A stretch of DNA of 64,000 nucleotides from an uncultured Flavobacteriaceae bacterium (GCA_938017825.1 CALIJE010000062.1:40459-104458); one strand, 5' to 3'. Shown: positions 45,806-55,660, counted from the stretch's first letter. A program made the numbers and translations. Notes: a model not told the origin generated them from the letters alone.

Positions 45806-45843
45806 TTAATTATTCCTATTTTTAGAACTCATAAAAAAAGTAC

Positions 45844-46818
45844 ATGAGCAACAAACCCGCTTTCATTAAAGATCTTTCCTTACCTGCCATGGCGGCACCA
45901 ATGTTCCTTATTTCCGGACCAAATTTGGTTATCGAGTGTTGTAAAAATGGCATCGTTGGAACCTTTCCAGCCTTAAATCAACGAACTAGCGAGGGCTTCG
46001 AAGAATGGCTAATCGAAATTAAATCGGAGCTTCAAAAGTTCGAGGAGGAAACTGGTAAAAAAGCTGCACCGTTTGGAGTTAACCTCATTGTACATCCGAC
46101 AAACCCTAGATTGGAAGCGGACATAAAATTATGCGTTAAACACCAAGTTCCTATAATCATAACATCTCTTGGGGCCGTGTCAATGGTCGTTGATGCCATT
46201 CATAGTTATGGCGGATTGGTTTTTCATGACATCATCAAAAAACGACACGCAGAAAAAGCTTCTGAAGCAGGTGTGGATGGTCTAATTCTAGTAGCAGCAG
46301 GGGCCGGAGGTCATGCCGGAACCATAAACCCGATGACCTTGGTGGCAGAAATCAAGAAATTCTTTTCGAAAACGATCATACTCTCAGGATGTATTAGTAC
46401 TGGACGCGATATTGCTTCGGCCATGCAAATGGGTGCAGACATTGCCTATATGGGCACTCGTTTTATAAACACAGATGAAGCCAAAGCTCCAGAAGAGTAC
46501 AAAAAAATGATAATTGACGCAGGTGCCAGCGATGTGGTATATACTGCGGCTATCTCTGGTGTGCACGCCAATTTCTTGGGTGCAAGCCTCAAGGCTGCTG
46601 GGCTTACCGAAGAAGATCTGAAAAAAGATCGGAAAATAGATTTTGGGAAAGAGCTCGATACCGAAGCCAAAGCCTGGAAAACCATTTGGTCAGCTGGTCA
46701 GGGTTCGGCTTTGATAAAAGATTCGATTCCTGTTGCGCAACTGGTCGATACGCTAAAGTCAGAATTCAAATCAGCCATTGAAGAACAGGCCGAAATTCTG
46801 AAAACTTATCCAAAATAA
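45844..46818 (+). CDS. nitronate monooxygenase family FMN enzyme
   Basis: A 324-residue TIM-barrel flavoprotein (NPD/2-nitropropane dioxygenase family). The N-terminal AAPMFLISGPNLVIECCKNGIVGTFPALNQRT, the GLILVAAGAGGHAGTINP motif near residue 145-160 with the family histidine, and the phosphate-binding LSGCISTGRDIASAMQMGADIAYMGTRF are characteristic. It would oxidise alkyl nitronates such as propionate-3-nitronate or act as an NADH:quinone-type reductase. Regulation looks elaborate, with a 42-bp inverted repeat and a 20-bp palindrome flanking the -7 element. No regulator gene is adjacent. It is monocistronic. Confidence 0.9.
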   Translation: MSNKPAFIKDLSLPAMAAPMFLISGPNLVIECCKNGIVGTFPALNQRTSEGFEEWLIEIKSELQKFEEETGKKAAPFGVNLIVHPTNPRLEADIKLCVKHQVPIIITSLGAVSMVVDAIHSYGGLVFHDIIKKRHAEKASEAGVDGLILVAAGAGGHAGTINPMTLVAEIKKFFSKTIILSGCISTGRDIASAMQMGADIAYMGTRFINTDEAKAPEEYKKMIIDAGASDVVYTAAISGVHANFLGASLKAAGLTEEDLKKDRKIDFGKELDTEAKAWKTIWSAGQGSALIKDSIPVAQLVDTLKSEFKSAIEEQAEILKTYPK

Positions 46819-46905
46819 ATAAACTGTCATGCGGACCGCAGAATAAGTCAGGCCTATTCCTAAGCCTTTGGATTGCGTTCCCAGTGACCCATTTTTGTAC
46901 TATTA

Positions 46906-47868
46906 ATGCCCATAATCGCATCCGACTATAATCCGCCATTTTTACTTAAAAACGGTCATTTTTCGACGATTTATGCTGGAATTTGGCGAAAAATCGATGA
47001 TTTTAGCCAAAAACGCGAAAGAATAGATTTGGCAGATGGGGATTTTTTAGACGTGGATTGGAGCTTTTCCACCAACAAAACCAAGAAGGTTGTAATCCTA
47101 CTTCACGGCCTCGAAGGCAACGCTCAAAGACATTATATAGCAGGTAGTGCCAAACAGCTAAATTTGCACGGTTATGATGCATGTAGTGTGAACTTTAGAG
47201 GTTGCAGCGGGGAGACCAACAGGTTATATAGAGGCTATCACTCAGGTGCTACCGAAGACTTGGATGCGGTAGTGCAGTACCTTTTGAACTTTAAAGCCTA
47301 TCCCGAAATATATATCAAAGGTTTTAGTCTTGGTGGAAATATGACTCTTAAGTACCTCGGTGAGGGAAGAGCGCTTCCAGCGGAGCTAAAGTCGGCCATG
47401 GCAGTGTCTGTGCCTTGTCATTTAAGAACCTGTCAAGAGAAATTAATGTCTTTCAACAATTTTCCTTACGCGAAAAGATTTAAGAAAAACCTAATTCAAA
47501 AACTCAGGGAAAAAGCCGAACTATTTCCCGATCGCATTACAAAAGAAGAAATCGACGCAATAAGGACCTTAAAAGATTTTGATGACGTTTATACCAGTAG
47601 GGCGCACGGGTTTGTTGACTGTTATGATTATTACGACAAGGTCAGTTGTTTACAATTTATCCCCGGAATCAAGCTTCCAGTACTTTTAATCAACGCAAAA
47701 AATGACACCTTTTTAGGGCCAAAGTGCTTTCCAGAGGCACAGGCTAAAGCCCAAGATAATTTCTATTTAGAAATGCCCAAGTATGGTGGACATGTTGGTT
47801 TTCATGGCCAAGAAAATATTACATATACCGAAAAAAGAGTTATAAAGTTCTTTGAAGAGGTCATTTAA
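46906..47868 (+). CDS. YheT-like alpha/beta hydrolase
   Basis: A 320-residue alpha/beta hydrolase of the YheT/EMB8 family. The oxyanion region LLHGLEGNAQRHY (65-77), nucleophile S141 in IKGFSLGGNMT, acid in INAKNDTFLGPKCFPE (near residue 265) and histidine in KYGGHVGFHG (near residue 297) are all visible. No signal peptide, so it is cytoplasmic. The substrate is probably a lipid or ester but is not known for the family. It follows the nitronate monooxygenase gene by 87 bases on the same strand. Confidence 0.9.
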   Translation: MPIIASDYNPPFLLKNGHFSTIYAGIWRKIDDFSQKRERIDLADGDFLDVDWSFSTNKTKKVVILLHGLEGNAQRHYIAGSAKQLNLHGYDACSVNFRGCSGETNRLYRGYHSGATEDLDAVVQYLLNFKAYPEIYIKGFSLGGNMTLKYLGEGRALPAELKSAMAVSVPCHLRTCQEKLMSFNNFPYAKRFKKNLIQKLREKAELFPDRITKEEIDAIRTLKDFDDVYTSRAHGFVDCYDYYDKVSCLQFIPGIKLPVLLINAKNDTFLGPKCFPEAQAKAQDNFYLEMPKYGGHVGFHGQENITYTEKRVIKFFEEVI

Positions 47869-47926
47869 TTTGGCTATTCCTTATCTTAGAGGTCTTAATG
47901 ATTTTCAGCATAAAAATTATTCGTAC

Positions 47927-48403
47927 ATGAAAAAAATAGTGACCTTTTTGGCTATAGGTGCATTGATCACCAGCTGTGGAGAAAAAAAAGACGATAAGAA
48001 AGACGGCTTTGAAATGAACCGTTCAAAGACAGAGAAAAATTCAGTGGTCCAAGATGAAGGTGTTCCTGTTGATATGGAAAACGATGGTATAGGTCCCTTT
48101 AAGGACGTTACATTCCCAGACGCCATCAACGAAGAAATGGCGGCTGCTGGTAAAGCCAACTACAATGCCTGTATGGCGTGCCATGCAGCGGAAACAAGAT
48201 TGATCGGCCCGCCGTTAAAAGGAGTTTATGAAAGAAGAAGTCCGGCCTGGGTGATGAATATGATTTACAATGCCTCAGGAATGTTGAAGGAAGATCCAAT
48301 CGCCAAAGCGCTATTGAAAGAGTACAACAACTCGATTATGACACCCTCTGGTCTAGACGAAAAGGAAACCAGGGAGATGGCAGAATACCTAAGAACCTTA
48401 TAA
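47927..48403 (+). CDS. cytochrome c lipoprotein, single haem
   Basis: A 158-residue predicted lipoprotein (MKKIVTFLAIGALITSC, C17) with an acidic and basic linker (about 20-65) and a class-I cytochrome c domain (about 70-158). The haem motif is CMACH (C82-C85-H86) and the likely distal ligand is M138 in IMTPSGLD. It is therefore an envelope-anchored electron carrier, perhaps donating to a terminal oxidase. The ATG at 47927 is chosen because the frame's upstream part (to 47852) overlaps the hydrolase gene and is not signal-like. It is followed by a strong terminator. Confidence 0.9.
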   Translation: MKKIVTFLAIGALITSCGEKKDDKKDGFEMNRSKTEKNSVVQDEGVPVDMENDGIGPFKDVTFPDAINEEMAAAGKANYNACMACHAAETRLIGPPLKGVYERRSPAWVMNMIYNASGMLKEDPIAKALLKEYNNSIMTPSGLDEKETREMAEYLRTL

Positions 48404-48423
48404 CTTATTTTTTGAAGAGTTTG

Positions 48424-48465
48424 GTCGCTATCCGATTTTGATTTCTTTGGATAGCGACTTTTTTT
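48424..48465 (+). terminator. terminator whose T-tract abuts the next start codon
   Basis: GTCGCTATCC (48424-48433) pairs with GGATAGCGAC (48449-48458), with a 15-base loop, followed by TTTTTTT (48459-48465). The ATG of the VOC gene begins at 48466 with no spacer. Confidence 0.85.
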
Positions 48466-48849
48466 ATGTTACAAAATATTCACCATACCGCTATTATCTG
48501 TACAGACTATGCCCAGTCGAAACAATTTTATACTGAGGTACTGGGCCTAGAAATAATTAATGAGACCTATCGTGAGGCGCGCCGTTCGTACAAGCTAGAT
48601 TTAGCCTTGAACGGAATTTATGTAATAGAGCTTTTCTCATTTCCCGATCCGCCAAAAAGACTCTCGAAGCCTGAGGCTGCCGGTCTACGACATCTAGCAT
48701 TCGGTGTTGATAGTATTGAGAAGGAAATAGCTAGAATAAAAGCAAAAGGAATTTCGGTTGAACCTGTTCGAATAGATGAAGCAACCGGAAAGAAATTTAC
48801 ATTTTTCGCCGATCCTGATCACCTACCAATCGAGTTGTACGAATTATAG
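48466..48849 (+). CDS. VOC-family (glyoxalase-like) protein
   Basis: A 127-residue single VOC protein of the SMU1112c/YaeR type. It has two beta-alpha-beta-beta-beta units: IHHTAIICTDYAQSKQFYTEVLGLEI (about 4-29) and GLRHLAFGVDSIEKEIARIKAKG (about 71-93), with metal-site candidates H5/H6, E55, H74 and E125. It is probably a small metal-dependent lyase or isomerase of unknown substrate. The start is fixed by the family's conserved N-terminus, which makes the terminator directly upstream notable. It converges with the SulP gene with a 6-base overlap of ends. Confidence 0.85.
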   Translation: MLQNIHHTAIICTDYAQSKQFYTEVLGLEIINETYREARRSYKLDLALNGIYVIELFSFPDPPKRLSKPEAAGLRHLAFGVDSIEKEIARIKAKGISVEPVRIDEATGKKFTFFADPDHLPIELYEL

Positions 48850-50469
48850 CCCCCAAACCTTAAAAGGATTATCGGTATCGGAATCTGATTTTCTATCCTT
48901 ATCAGAGACTACTTTATAGGTAGGATCTTCGAGCACGTTTACCTCAATTATATCATCTGCATTTTCCAATAAACGTATACAGTCTTTACTCAAATGTTTT
49001 AAATGTACCTTCTTCCCGGCTTTAGCATAACGCTCAGTTATCTTATTCAAGGCTTCAATACCAGACATATCGGCAACCCGGCTTTCTTGAAAATCTATTA
49101 TAACCTCCTCAGGGTCGTCTTTTACCTCAAACTTTTCTGCAAAAGCTGCAGTTGAACCAAAGAAAAGAGGGCCATAAATTTCATAGTGTTTTATACCATC
49201 ATCATCAATGTGCTTTCGAGCCCGAATACGTTTTGCATTTTCCCATGAATAGGCCAAAGCCGAGATAACTACCCCAAGCAATACCGCAATTGCCAAATTA
49301 TGGGTAATAGCCGTTATCAAGGTTACCAAAACCATTACGATAACATCAGAGTTGGGCATTTTGCGAAAGGTCTTAAAGCTGGCCCATTCAAAAGTACCGA
49401 TGGCCACCATGAACATTAGCCCAACCAAAGCAGCCATAGGTAGGCGTTCTATTAGACTAGAACCGAACATAATAAAGACCAAAAGCATTACGGCAGCAGT
49501 AATTCCCGATAAACGTGCTCTTGCCCCAGAAGAAGTATTGATCAAGCTCTGCCCTATCATCGCACAGCCCCCCATACCCGATAAAAAGCCTGAAAGGATA
49601 TTCGCCGTGCCTTGAGCCACACACTCTTTGTTTCCCCTTCCCCGAGTCTCCGTAATTTCATCAACTATATTCAAGGTCAACAGACTTTCAATCAAACCAA
49701 CGCCTGCAACGATACCTGCATATGGCACAACTATTTTTAAGGTCGTTACGTCAAAAGGGATTTGTGGAATGGACAAGGGAGGGAAACCACCTGCAATTGT
49801 TTGACCCGCTTTCATTGTATCCTTAACAGTAATGGTATCAATGCCAAAACCGATTACAATGGCCGAAACTACTATTATGGCTACTAAGGATGAGGGTACC
49901 GCTTTGGTTAATTTGGGCAACCCCCAGATAATGAGCATTGTCAATACTACCAGACCCATCATAATCATAAAAGGTTCTTGGGCAATCAACTCATCTGTGT
50001 TTTTTTTGTAGAACGTTTTGAACTGTGCCATAAATATGACGATTGCCAAACCGTTTACAAAACCGAAAATTACCGGTTGCGGCACCAATCGTATAAACTT
50101 CCCCAAGCGCAATATCCCTGCTAATATCTGAATGATTCCTGCTACGATAACCACCGCAAAAACATAATTCAAAATTGAAGTTGGTGTGATATCGGGAAAG
50201 GTGTTTTTCAATTCTACAATCATTCCCACAAAAATTACCGCCACCGCGCCAGTTGCTCCCGAAATCATACCAGGACGACCTCCCAGAACGGCCGTAACCA
50301 AGGCTAAGACGAATGCCGCATACAATCCTGTTAGCGGGGAGAAACCAGGGATCAACGCAAAAGCAATAGCTTCAGGCACTAATGCCAAAGCAACCGTTAG
50401 CCCTGAAAGGATTTCCGTTTTGTAATCTACTTTTTGCTTAAAATCAAAAAGATTGAGATACTTTTTCAT
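48844..50469 (-). CDS. SulP-family anion transporter with STAS domain
   Basis: A 541-residue inner-membrane SLC26/SulP transporter. The helical domain (about 15-415) contains the family's GLTVALALVPEAIAFALIPGFSPLTGLYAAF, NVFSGFLSGMGGCAMIGQSLIN-type segment and STSGARARLSG region. The C-terminal STAS domain (about 430-520) includes EVIIDFQESRVADMSGIEALNKI. Possible substrates are sulfate, bicarbonate or C4-dicarboxylates, and the family call does not settle which. It stands alone, with 130 bases separating it from the amidohydrolase gene. Confidence 0.92.
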   Translation of the reverse strand: MKKYLNLFDFKQKVDYKTEILSGLTVALALVPEAIAFALIPGFSPLTGLYAAFVLALVTAVLGGRPGMISGATGAVAVIFVGMIVELKNTFPDITPTSILNYVFAVVIVAGIIQILAGILRLGKFIRLVPQPVIFGFVNGLAIVIFMAQFKTFYKKNTDELIAQEPFMIMMGLVVLTMLIIWGLPKLTKAVPSSLVAIIVVSAIVIGFGIDTITVKDTMKAGQTIAGGFPPLSIPQIPFDVTTLKIVVPYAGIVAGVGLIESLLTLNIVDEITETRGRGNKECVAQGTANILSGFLSGMGGCAMIGQSLINTSSGARARLSGITAAVMLLVFIMFGSSLIERLPMAALVGLMFMVAIGTFEWASFKTFRKMPNSDVIVMVLVTLITAITHNLAIAVLLGVVISALAYSWENAKRIRARKHIDDDGIKHYEIYGPLFFGSTAAFAEKFEVKDDPEEVIIDFQESRVADMSGIEALNKITERYAKAGKKVHLKHLSKDCIRLLENADDIIEVNVLEDPTYKVVSDKDRKSDSDTDNPFKVWGL

Positions 50470-50599
50470 TAATACTGGGCTTTGTTACAAAATCTGAACT
50501 GAAATTAAGCTGGCAAAAATAGGGCTTATTGCCTTCTTATCGAATGTATTAAGAGAAAAATTCGGAGTACCATGATTGGCTCATTCATAAACAACGCTA

Positions 50600-52162
50600 T
50601 TACATTTTTTTGCGGACCAGAACAGTTCCGTTCAATTTATTGTTATAGACCCCCTTGTCAATGGAGACATAGCCATTTATTATGCTATACTTCAAACCTT
50701 CAGAATATTGAAATGCATCTGTGTAATCTGCCTTGTCTCTAAATATTTTAGGATCAAAAACAATCACATCTGCGTAGTATCCTTCAACCAATCTGCCACG
50801 GTTTCGAATCTTGAAAATTTCTGCCGTTCTCGATGTGCTATTATTGATAAAAAACAGGATATCAATTATGCTGTCTTGCTGTACGTACTTATAATATTTT
50901 CGTGGAAAGGAACCGTACTTTCTTGGATGGCCGGTATTACCGTCTGATCCGGTTACCACCCAGGATTGTTGCATAAAATTGTGTATATCCTTTTTGTTCA
51001 TATTGAAGGAGGCAATTCTCACATAGCCACTTTCCAATATTTTGTAAACGCTCTCTTGTGGAGTTAACTTATAAAGGGCTGAAACTTCTAAGAGCGTTTT
51101 CCCAACTATAAGCGAATCGTCTGCTTTAACGATCAATAATTTATCAGGACCACCCCTTCGTACAATATTTTGCTTTGTTTCCTCAAGAATAGCAGCCTTT
51201 TGCTGCTGATCATTGTATCGAATAAACAAGGAATCTTTCCCACCACTTTCTGCCCATCGAGGAACTACTGCAGCCTTCAAACCTGTAGCCGAGGCGTCAT
51301 AGGGGTATTGGTTAGCGGTCAACTGTATTCCACTTTTTCGAGCTTTTTCAATCAAAGAAACAATGGTATCACTTTGATGCCAAACATCGACCCCTAGACA
51401 TTTTATGTGGGAAATATGTACCGGTAATTCTGCTTGCTTCCCTATTTCAATGACCTCTTCGATAGCAGGAATTAATCCGACCGTATAGGAACTTTCATCA
51501 CGCAGATGCGTATCATAAATTCCATTATTTTTAGAAGCGGTTTTGGCCAATTCAATTACTTCTTGGGTACTGGCATAGCTTCCTGGGGCGTAAAACAGTC
51601 CCGTTGAAATTCCAATTGCCCCAGCATCCATTTCTTCCTGCACCAACTTTTGCATTTCCACTATTTCCGTTGGGGTAGCTTTCCTATCACTTTTGCCCAT
51701 AACCTGTTGCCGAATAGTACCATGCCCTGCCAATAAGGCCACATTTGTTCCTATTCCTTGGGACTCATACTGGGCCACGAATTTTGACGCGGGAAAAAAA
51801 CTGCTCCCATCATTCCCCACCACAACCGTAGTAATGCCTTGGAATAAAAAAGGTTGATTGTGTGCTTGCCCCGGTTCTACAAGTTCCCTATCTGAATGGG
51901 TATGGGGATCAATAAAACCAGGGGCCACGATCAAGCCCAAGGCGTCAATGGTTTTTAGAGCCTTAAACTGAGCGGGGCTCTTTTGTCCTATGTAGACTAT
52001 TTTGTCCTTTTTTATGGCAACACTTGTGCCCTCGGGCATTGCGGTACGTCCGTCATATACCGTTCCGTTGATAATTAAAAGATCTACTTCAATTGCTTTC
52101 TCGGCACAAGAACAAAGGCTCAGCAAAAGAATCAAGTAGATTTTACAAGAATTCATAGTCAT
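50600..52162 (-). CDS. D-aminoacylase-like amidohydrolase lipoprotein
   Basis: A 520-residue metal-dependent amidohydrolase of the N-acyl-D-amino-acid deacylase family. The N-terminus is a type II signal (LLLSLCSC, lipidated C19), so it is probably periplasmic or surface-attached. The first metal pair is H87/H89 in PGFIDPHTHSDRE. LPVHISHIKCLG (about 245-256) gives the later histidines, and VVTGSDGNTGHPR carries the catalytic aspartate. It removes acyl groups from N-acyl amino acids, and D-specificity is a family expectation only. It lies 5 bases downstream of the SDR gene in a cluster with a symporter and a PhyH dioxygenase. Confidence 0.88.
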   Translation of the reverse strand: MTMNSCKIYLILLLSLCSCAEKAIEVDLLIINGTVYDGRTAMPEGTSVAIKKDKIVYIGQKSPAQFKALKTIDALGLIVAPGFIDPHTHSDRELVEPGQAHNQPFLFQGITTVVVGNDGSSFFPASKFVAQYESQGIGTNVALLAGHGTIRQQVMGKSDRKATPTEIVEMQKLVQEEMDAGAIGISTGLFYAPGSYASTQEVIELAKTASKNNGIYDTHLRDESSYTVGLIPAIEEVIEIGKQAELPVHISHIKCLGVDVWHQSDTIVSLIEKARKSGIQLTANQYPYDASATGLKAAVVPRWAESGGKDSLFIRYNDQQQKAAILEETKQNIVRRGGPDKLLIVKADDSLIVGKTLLEVSALYKLTPQESVYKILESGYVRIASFNMNKKDIHNFMQQSWVVTGSDGNTGHPRKYGSFPRKYYKYVQQDSIIDILFFINNSTSRTAEIFKIRNRGRLVEGYYADVIVFDPKIFRDKADYTDAFQYSEGLKYSIINGYVSIDKGVYNNKLNGTVLVRKKM

Positions 52163-52167
52163 TGGTA

Positions 52168-52962
52168 TTAAAAAATCCCCCCAACACTTCCACCATCAAC
52201 CTTTATGGCCGCACCGTTGGTCGCCGCGGAAAGTGGACTTGCCAAATAGGTAATCGTATTGGAGACTTCCTCTACTTTCGCAAAGCGCTGGAGCAAAGAA
52301 GAAGTACGCACTTCGGTAAAAAATGCCTCTTCTACTTCTGCCGTTGTTTTGCCTTCCTTTTGAGCTGCGTTTTGTAAAAAAATCGCCGCGCCTTCCGAAA
52401 GTGTAGAACCGGGCACAATGGTATTTACAGTTACACCTGTATCCTTGGTCAATTGTGCCAAACCTCTAGAAACGGCATGTAAAGCTGCTTTTGTCATACT
52501 ATACGGAATCATATCAACAGGCACTAAAGACGCACATTCACTCGAAACGAATATGATTCGCCCCCAATTTTTTGCAAGCAATTTGGGAAGTATGTTTTTG
52601 GACAGGCGAACGCCGCTCATGACATTAACTTCAAATTGACGAAACCAATCCACATCGGCCGATTCGAAAAACGAACCCGAGGTATAGATACCAACATTAT
52701 TGATCAAAATGTCTAATTGTGGAAGTTGGCCCAACAACCTATCTACCTCATCAGCCTTCCCGAAATCGGCCGCAAAACCAGTAATAGGCACCTCTGGGAA
52801 TTCTTCCTGTAGTTTTTGTATGGCTTTCTTCAAAGTCACTTCAGATCTCCCATTAAGAATAATTGCCGTTCCTTCCCGAGCAAGAGAACGTGCTGTCGCA
52901 AACCCTATACCTGCTGTTGAGCCTGTAATAAATGCCTTTTTGCCGTGGAGCTCTAAATTCAT
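52168..52962 (-). CDS. SDR-family oxidoreductase
   Basis: A 264-residue NAD(P)-dependent short-chain dehydrogenase from MNLELHGKKAFI. The longer frame to 53022 overlaps the symporter. The cofactor loop is TGSTAGIG (13-20), the NNVG motif is at about 88-91, and the catalytic S-Y-K set falls in FVSSECAS and IPYSMTKAA (Y and K spaced by three). The C-terminal INVDGG-type end is KVDGGSVGGIF. The substrate is unknown. It sits between the symporter (16-base gap) and the amidohydrolase (5-base gap), consistent with a shared catabolic transcript. Confidence 0.9.
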   Translation of the reverse strand: MNLELHGKKAFITGSTAGIGFATARSLAREGTAIILNGRSEVTLKKAIQKLQEEFPEVPITGFAADFGKADEVDRLLGQLPQLDILINNVGIYTSGSFFESADVDWFRQFEVNVMSGVRLSKNILPKLLAKNWGRIIFVSSECASLVPVDMIPYSMTKAALHAVSRGLAQLTKDTGVTVNTIVPGSTLSEGAAIFLQNAAQKEGKTTAEVEEAFFTEVRTSSLLQRFAKVEEVSNTITYLASPLSAATNGAAIKVDGGSVGGIF

Positions 52963-52978
52963 TTCTCTTAATTTTAAA

Positions 52979-54658
52979 CTATCCTGCAATTCCCCATACA
53001 CTGAACAGCCACCACAATACAAGCACCAATGCTATAAGAATTACCGTAAGAATTACGTCTGAAGACCACTGAAAATTTGGGCGGTCGGCTTGTTTCTGAA
53101 ACGTAACCAGTTGTAATGATTCTGCTGATTGTGGTTGTCCCATCTTACTGACAACCATTAAAATGAATGCGCAAAATAGGAACAGGAACAGGGCAAAGTG
53201 CAAAAAATTAATACCTAAGAAAACACCCAATAGTGAATCTTGTGTGACAACAATACTTCCTTCATTGGCCAAAAATTCGGCAACCAATCGAAATACACCA
53301 ATGACAAATCCTACCCACAAAGAAACTATAGCACCTTGCGCATTTATCCATTTATAAAACAATCCAAAAAGAAATACTGCCGCAATCGGTGGGGAAATAT
53401 AGGCCTGCACACTTTGGAGATAATGAAAAATACCCCCTCCCATCAATGCCTTCATAAAGGGGATCCAGCCTAAACTGACAAGCACCAAGACAATTGTGGC
53501 CAAACGACCAAAGCGTACTAGATCTCTTTGGCTAGCCTTAGGCCTATATTTTTGATAAAAATCAATGGTCAGCAAAGTGGAACTCGAATTGAAAGCCGAG
53601 GAAAGTGAGCTCATCAAGGCAGCCAAAAGACCCGCAATCGCCAGACCCTTCAATCCAGTAGGCAAAAACCCGGTTATCATTGCCGGCAACGCCTGATCTG
53701 CATTTTCCATGGAAAATTCAATTACTCCTTCTTGTAGCAAAGCATAAGCGATTACCCCAGGAATAAAGAAAATAAATACGGGAAGCAGTTTCAAATACCC
53801 AGCAAAAAGGGCTCCTTTTCGAGCGTTGTTCACGTCTTTGGCAGAAAGTGTTCGTTGCACAATGTATTGATCGGTACACCAGTACCAAACTCCCAATATC
53901 GGAGCACCGAATAGCATCCCCGTCCATGGGTAATCGGTATCGGACACAGGTCTCCACAAATTGAAAAACTGTTCAGTCGGCGGATTTCCGTCTTGCGCAG
54001 ATGCGGTCGTAATCACTTCAATCATCTGATCCCATCCGCCCAAGGCATATAAACCGAATACGGTAACGGCAATTGTGCCCAAAAGCAATACAAGAGCCTG
54101 CACCATATCGGTATATATCACGGCCTTAAGTCCACCCAATACAGTATAAAACCCAGTAGCGATAACGGTAACTATCGCCCCCGTCCAAAAAGGTACTCCA
54201 ATGGTCTCAAAAACCAAGGCCCCGGCAAAAATAATAAGGGATATTTTTGTAATTACATAGGCCAAAATCGAAATCACGGAAAGGTAGCTTCTACACGCCT
54301 TGGAATAGCGTTTTTCAAGAAATTCGGGCATCGTATATACCCCCGTTCGCAAATAAAAAGGCACAAAAACCCAACCTAAGAGGATTAAGACAAGCGATGC
54401 TATGATCTCAAAATTGGCCATCGGCATATTGCCGCGTGCACCTGCACCGGAAACACCGAGAATAATTTCCGAGCCAATATTCGATGCAAATAACGATGCC
54501 CCAATGACCAGCCATCCAGAATTTTTGCCCGCTAAAAAATAGTCTACCGCACCACCAGAATCAGATTTACTTCTAGAAGCCCATTGGGCAATCCACAATA
54601 TTATTCCGAAATAAATAAGGATAATGAAAATATCCCAAAAACTAAGACTCGAAGGCAT
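52979..54658 (-). CDS. sodium:solute symporter (SSS family)
   Basis: A 559-residue inner-membrane protein with about 13-14 helices of the SSS/SLC5 fold. It begins SFWDIFIILIYFGIILWIAQ, and the family motifs SLFASNIGSEIILGVSGAGA (about 56-75) and GLAIAGLLAALMSSLSSAFNSSSTLLTIDFYQ (about 333-364) are present. It probably imports a sugar or an organic acid or amino-acid derivative with Na+. In this cluster it would supply substrate to the SDR, the amidohydrolase or the PhyH enzyme encoded beside it. The PhyH gene starts 31 bases upstream. Confidence 0.92.
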   Translation of the reverse strand: MPSSLSFWDIFIILIYFGIILWIAQWASRSKSDSGGAVDYFLAGKNSGWLVIGASLFASNIGSEIILGVSGAGARGNMPMANFEIIASLVLILLGWVFVPFYLRTGVYTMPEFLEKRYSKACRSYLSVISILAYVITKISLIIFAGALVFETIGVPFWTGAIVTVIATGFYTVLGGLKAVIYTDMVQALVLLLGTIAVTVFGLYALGGWDQMIEVITTASAQDGNPPTEQFFNLWRPVSDTDYPWTGMLFGAPILGVWYWCTDQYIVQRTLSAKDVNNARKGALFAGYLKLLPVFIFFIPGVIAYALLQEGVIEFSMENADQALPAMITGFLPTGLKGLAIAGLLAALMSSLSSAFNSSSTLLTIDFYQKYRPKASQRDLVRFGRLATIVLVLVSLGWIPFMKALMGGGIFHYLQSVQAYISPPIAAVFLFGLFYKWINAQGAIVSLWVGFVIGVFRLVAEFLANEGSIVVTQDSLLGVFLGINFLHFALFLFLFCAFILMVVSKMGQPQSAESLQLVTFQKQADRPNFQWSSDVILTVILIALVLVLWWLFSVWGIAG

Positions 54659-54688
54659 GGTTGGCTATTTTAAAAGGTATGATAATGA

Positions 54689-55660
54689 TTACCAGGTATT
54701 CAAACCTAGGAGTTTTTTTCCTAATTCGCTTAATTCGGCTGTTTCATATTTTGTTTGTTCCCAATTTCTTGGGTCACCAGGAAAGGCATAGCCCTCAGGG
54801 GCAATTCGGTTTTTCCATGAATTGATACGCCAGTTTTTCAGTTCTTCATTGTTTTCCTCCGCTGGCATCATAGAAATATATTGGGCTACTCTTACCTTAT
54901 CAACAGATTTATTCGGGCGAATGCCGTGCGGTTCAGTACTATTGAAAATCAGTAAATCCCCCGCTTCCATTTTTACCTTTACAATTTTATCTTCCAAGCC
55001 TGAAATATCTGGCTGAAACCGATCTCGGTCTTCGGGCTGGGTCAATTTCCAAGTATCGTAATTGCGATATAACCAAGGAATACATTGAAATCCACCCATA
55101 TTTTCATCTGTTTGATCAGCCAACGCCAAAACTCCTTGTACATTTTGCGGTCTGGTTTCGGGATCATAATCCCAATGGATGAAGCCCTTTTTGTCAACTC
55201 CCGGTTTTAAAGGAAAATTAAGGTTGGCCCGATCAATGGTAACCCATAATTTTTCAGTTCCCCAAACATCTACGAAAGCGTCATAAACACGTTGCATTTG
55301 TCGATTGTTCCATAAGTGCTGGTTATTGTATACCTCAACCATGCCTGTGCCCTCGAGCTCTTTCATTTGCATTTCCGCGCGCGGTGGCGCATACCAACTC
55401 GCTTGATCATTCGGATCTTTCTCATCAAATTCCCAAATAAAATCGGCTGTACTTTTCGCCTGTTCTCTAGAAACGGCATTCTTGACGACTATATAGCCGT
55501 TATGTTTCCAAAAAGACCAATCTTCCTCACTAAGAACGCGCAAGGGCCTCCCATTTGATCTGTCGTTTAATTTTAACGTACTACTTGTGGCGGTGGACGG
55601 ATTTCCAGGGATTTCCTCATGAGCCTTATTGGCCATTTCCATTTTGTATTTCGAATCCAT
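54689..55660 (-). CDS. phytanoyl-CoA-dioxygenase-family (PhyH) enzyme
   Basis: A 323-residue Fe(II)/2-oxoglutarate oxygenase. The iron triad is H162-x-D164 in FIHWDYDPE and H245 in TEPHGIRPNKS, and the 2-oxoglutarate arginine is R248 or R257. The fold is preceded by an N-terminal ~40-residue polar extension. Members hydroxylate small molecules or fatty acyl-CoA. The gene sits at the head of the SSS-SDR-amidohydrolase cluster and is divergent from an AraC regulator, so the substrate is probably the molecule taken up by that cluster. The start at 55660 (MDSKYKM) could be replaced by the ATG at 55642. Confidence 0.85.
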   Translation of the reverse strand: MDSKYKMEMANKAHEEIPGNPSTATSSTLKLNDRSNGRPLRVLSEEDWSFWKHNGYIVVKNAVSREQAKSTADFIWEFDEKDPNDQASWYAPPRAEMQMKELEGTGMVEVYNNQHLWNNRQMQRVYDAFVDVWGTEKLWVTIDRANLNFPLKPGVDKKGFIHWDYDPETRPQNVQGVLALADQTDENMGGFQCIPWLYRNYDTWKLTQPEDRDRFQPDISGLEDKIVKVKMEAGDLLIFNSTEPHGIRPNKSVDKVRVAQYISMMPAEENNEELKNWRINSWKNRIAPEGYAFPGDPRNWEQTKYETAELSELGKKLLGLNTW

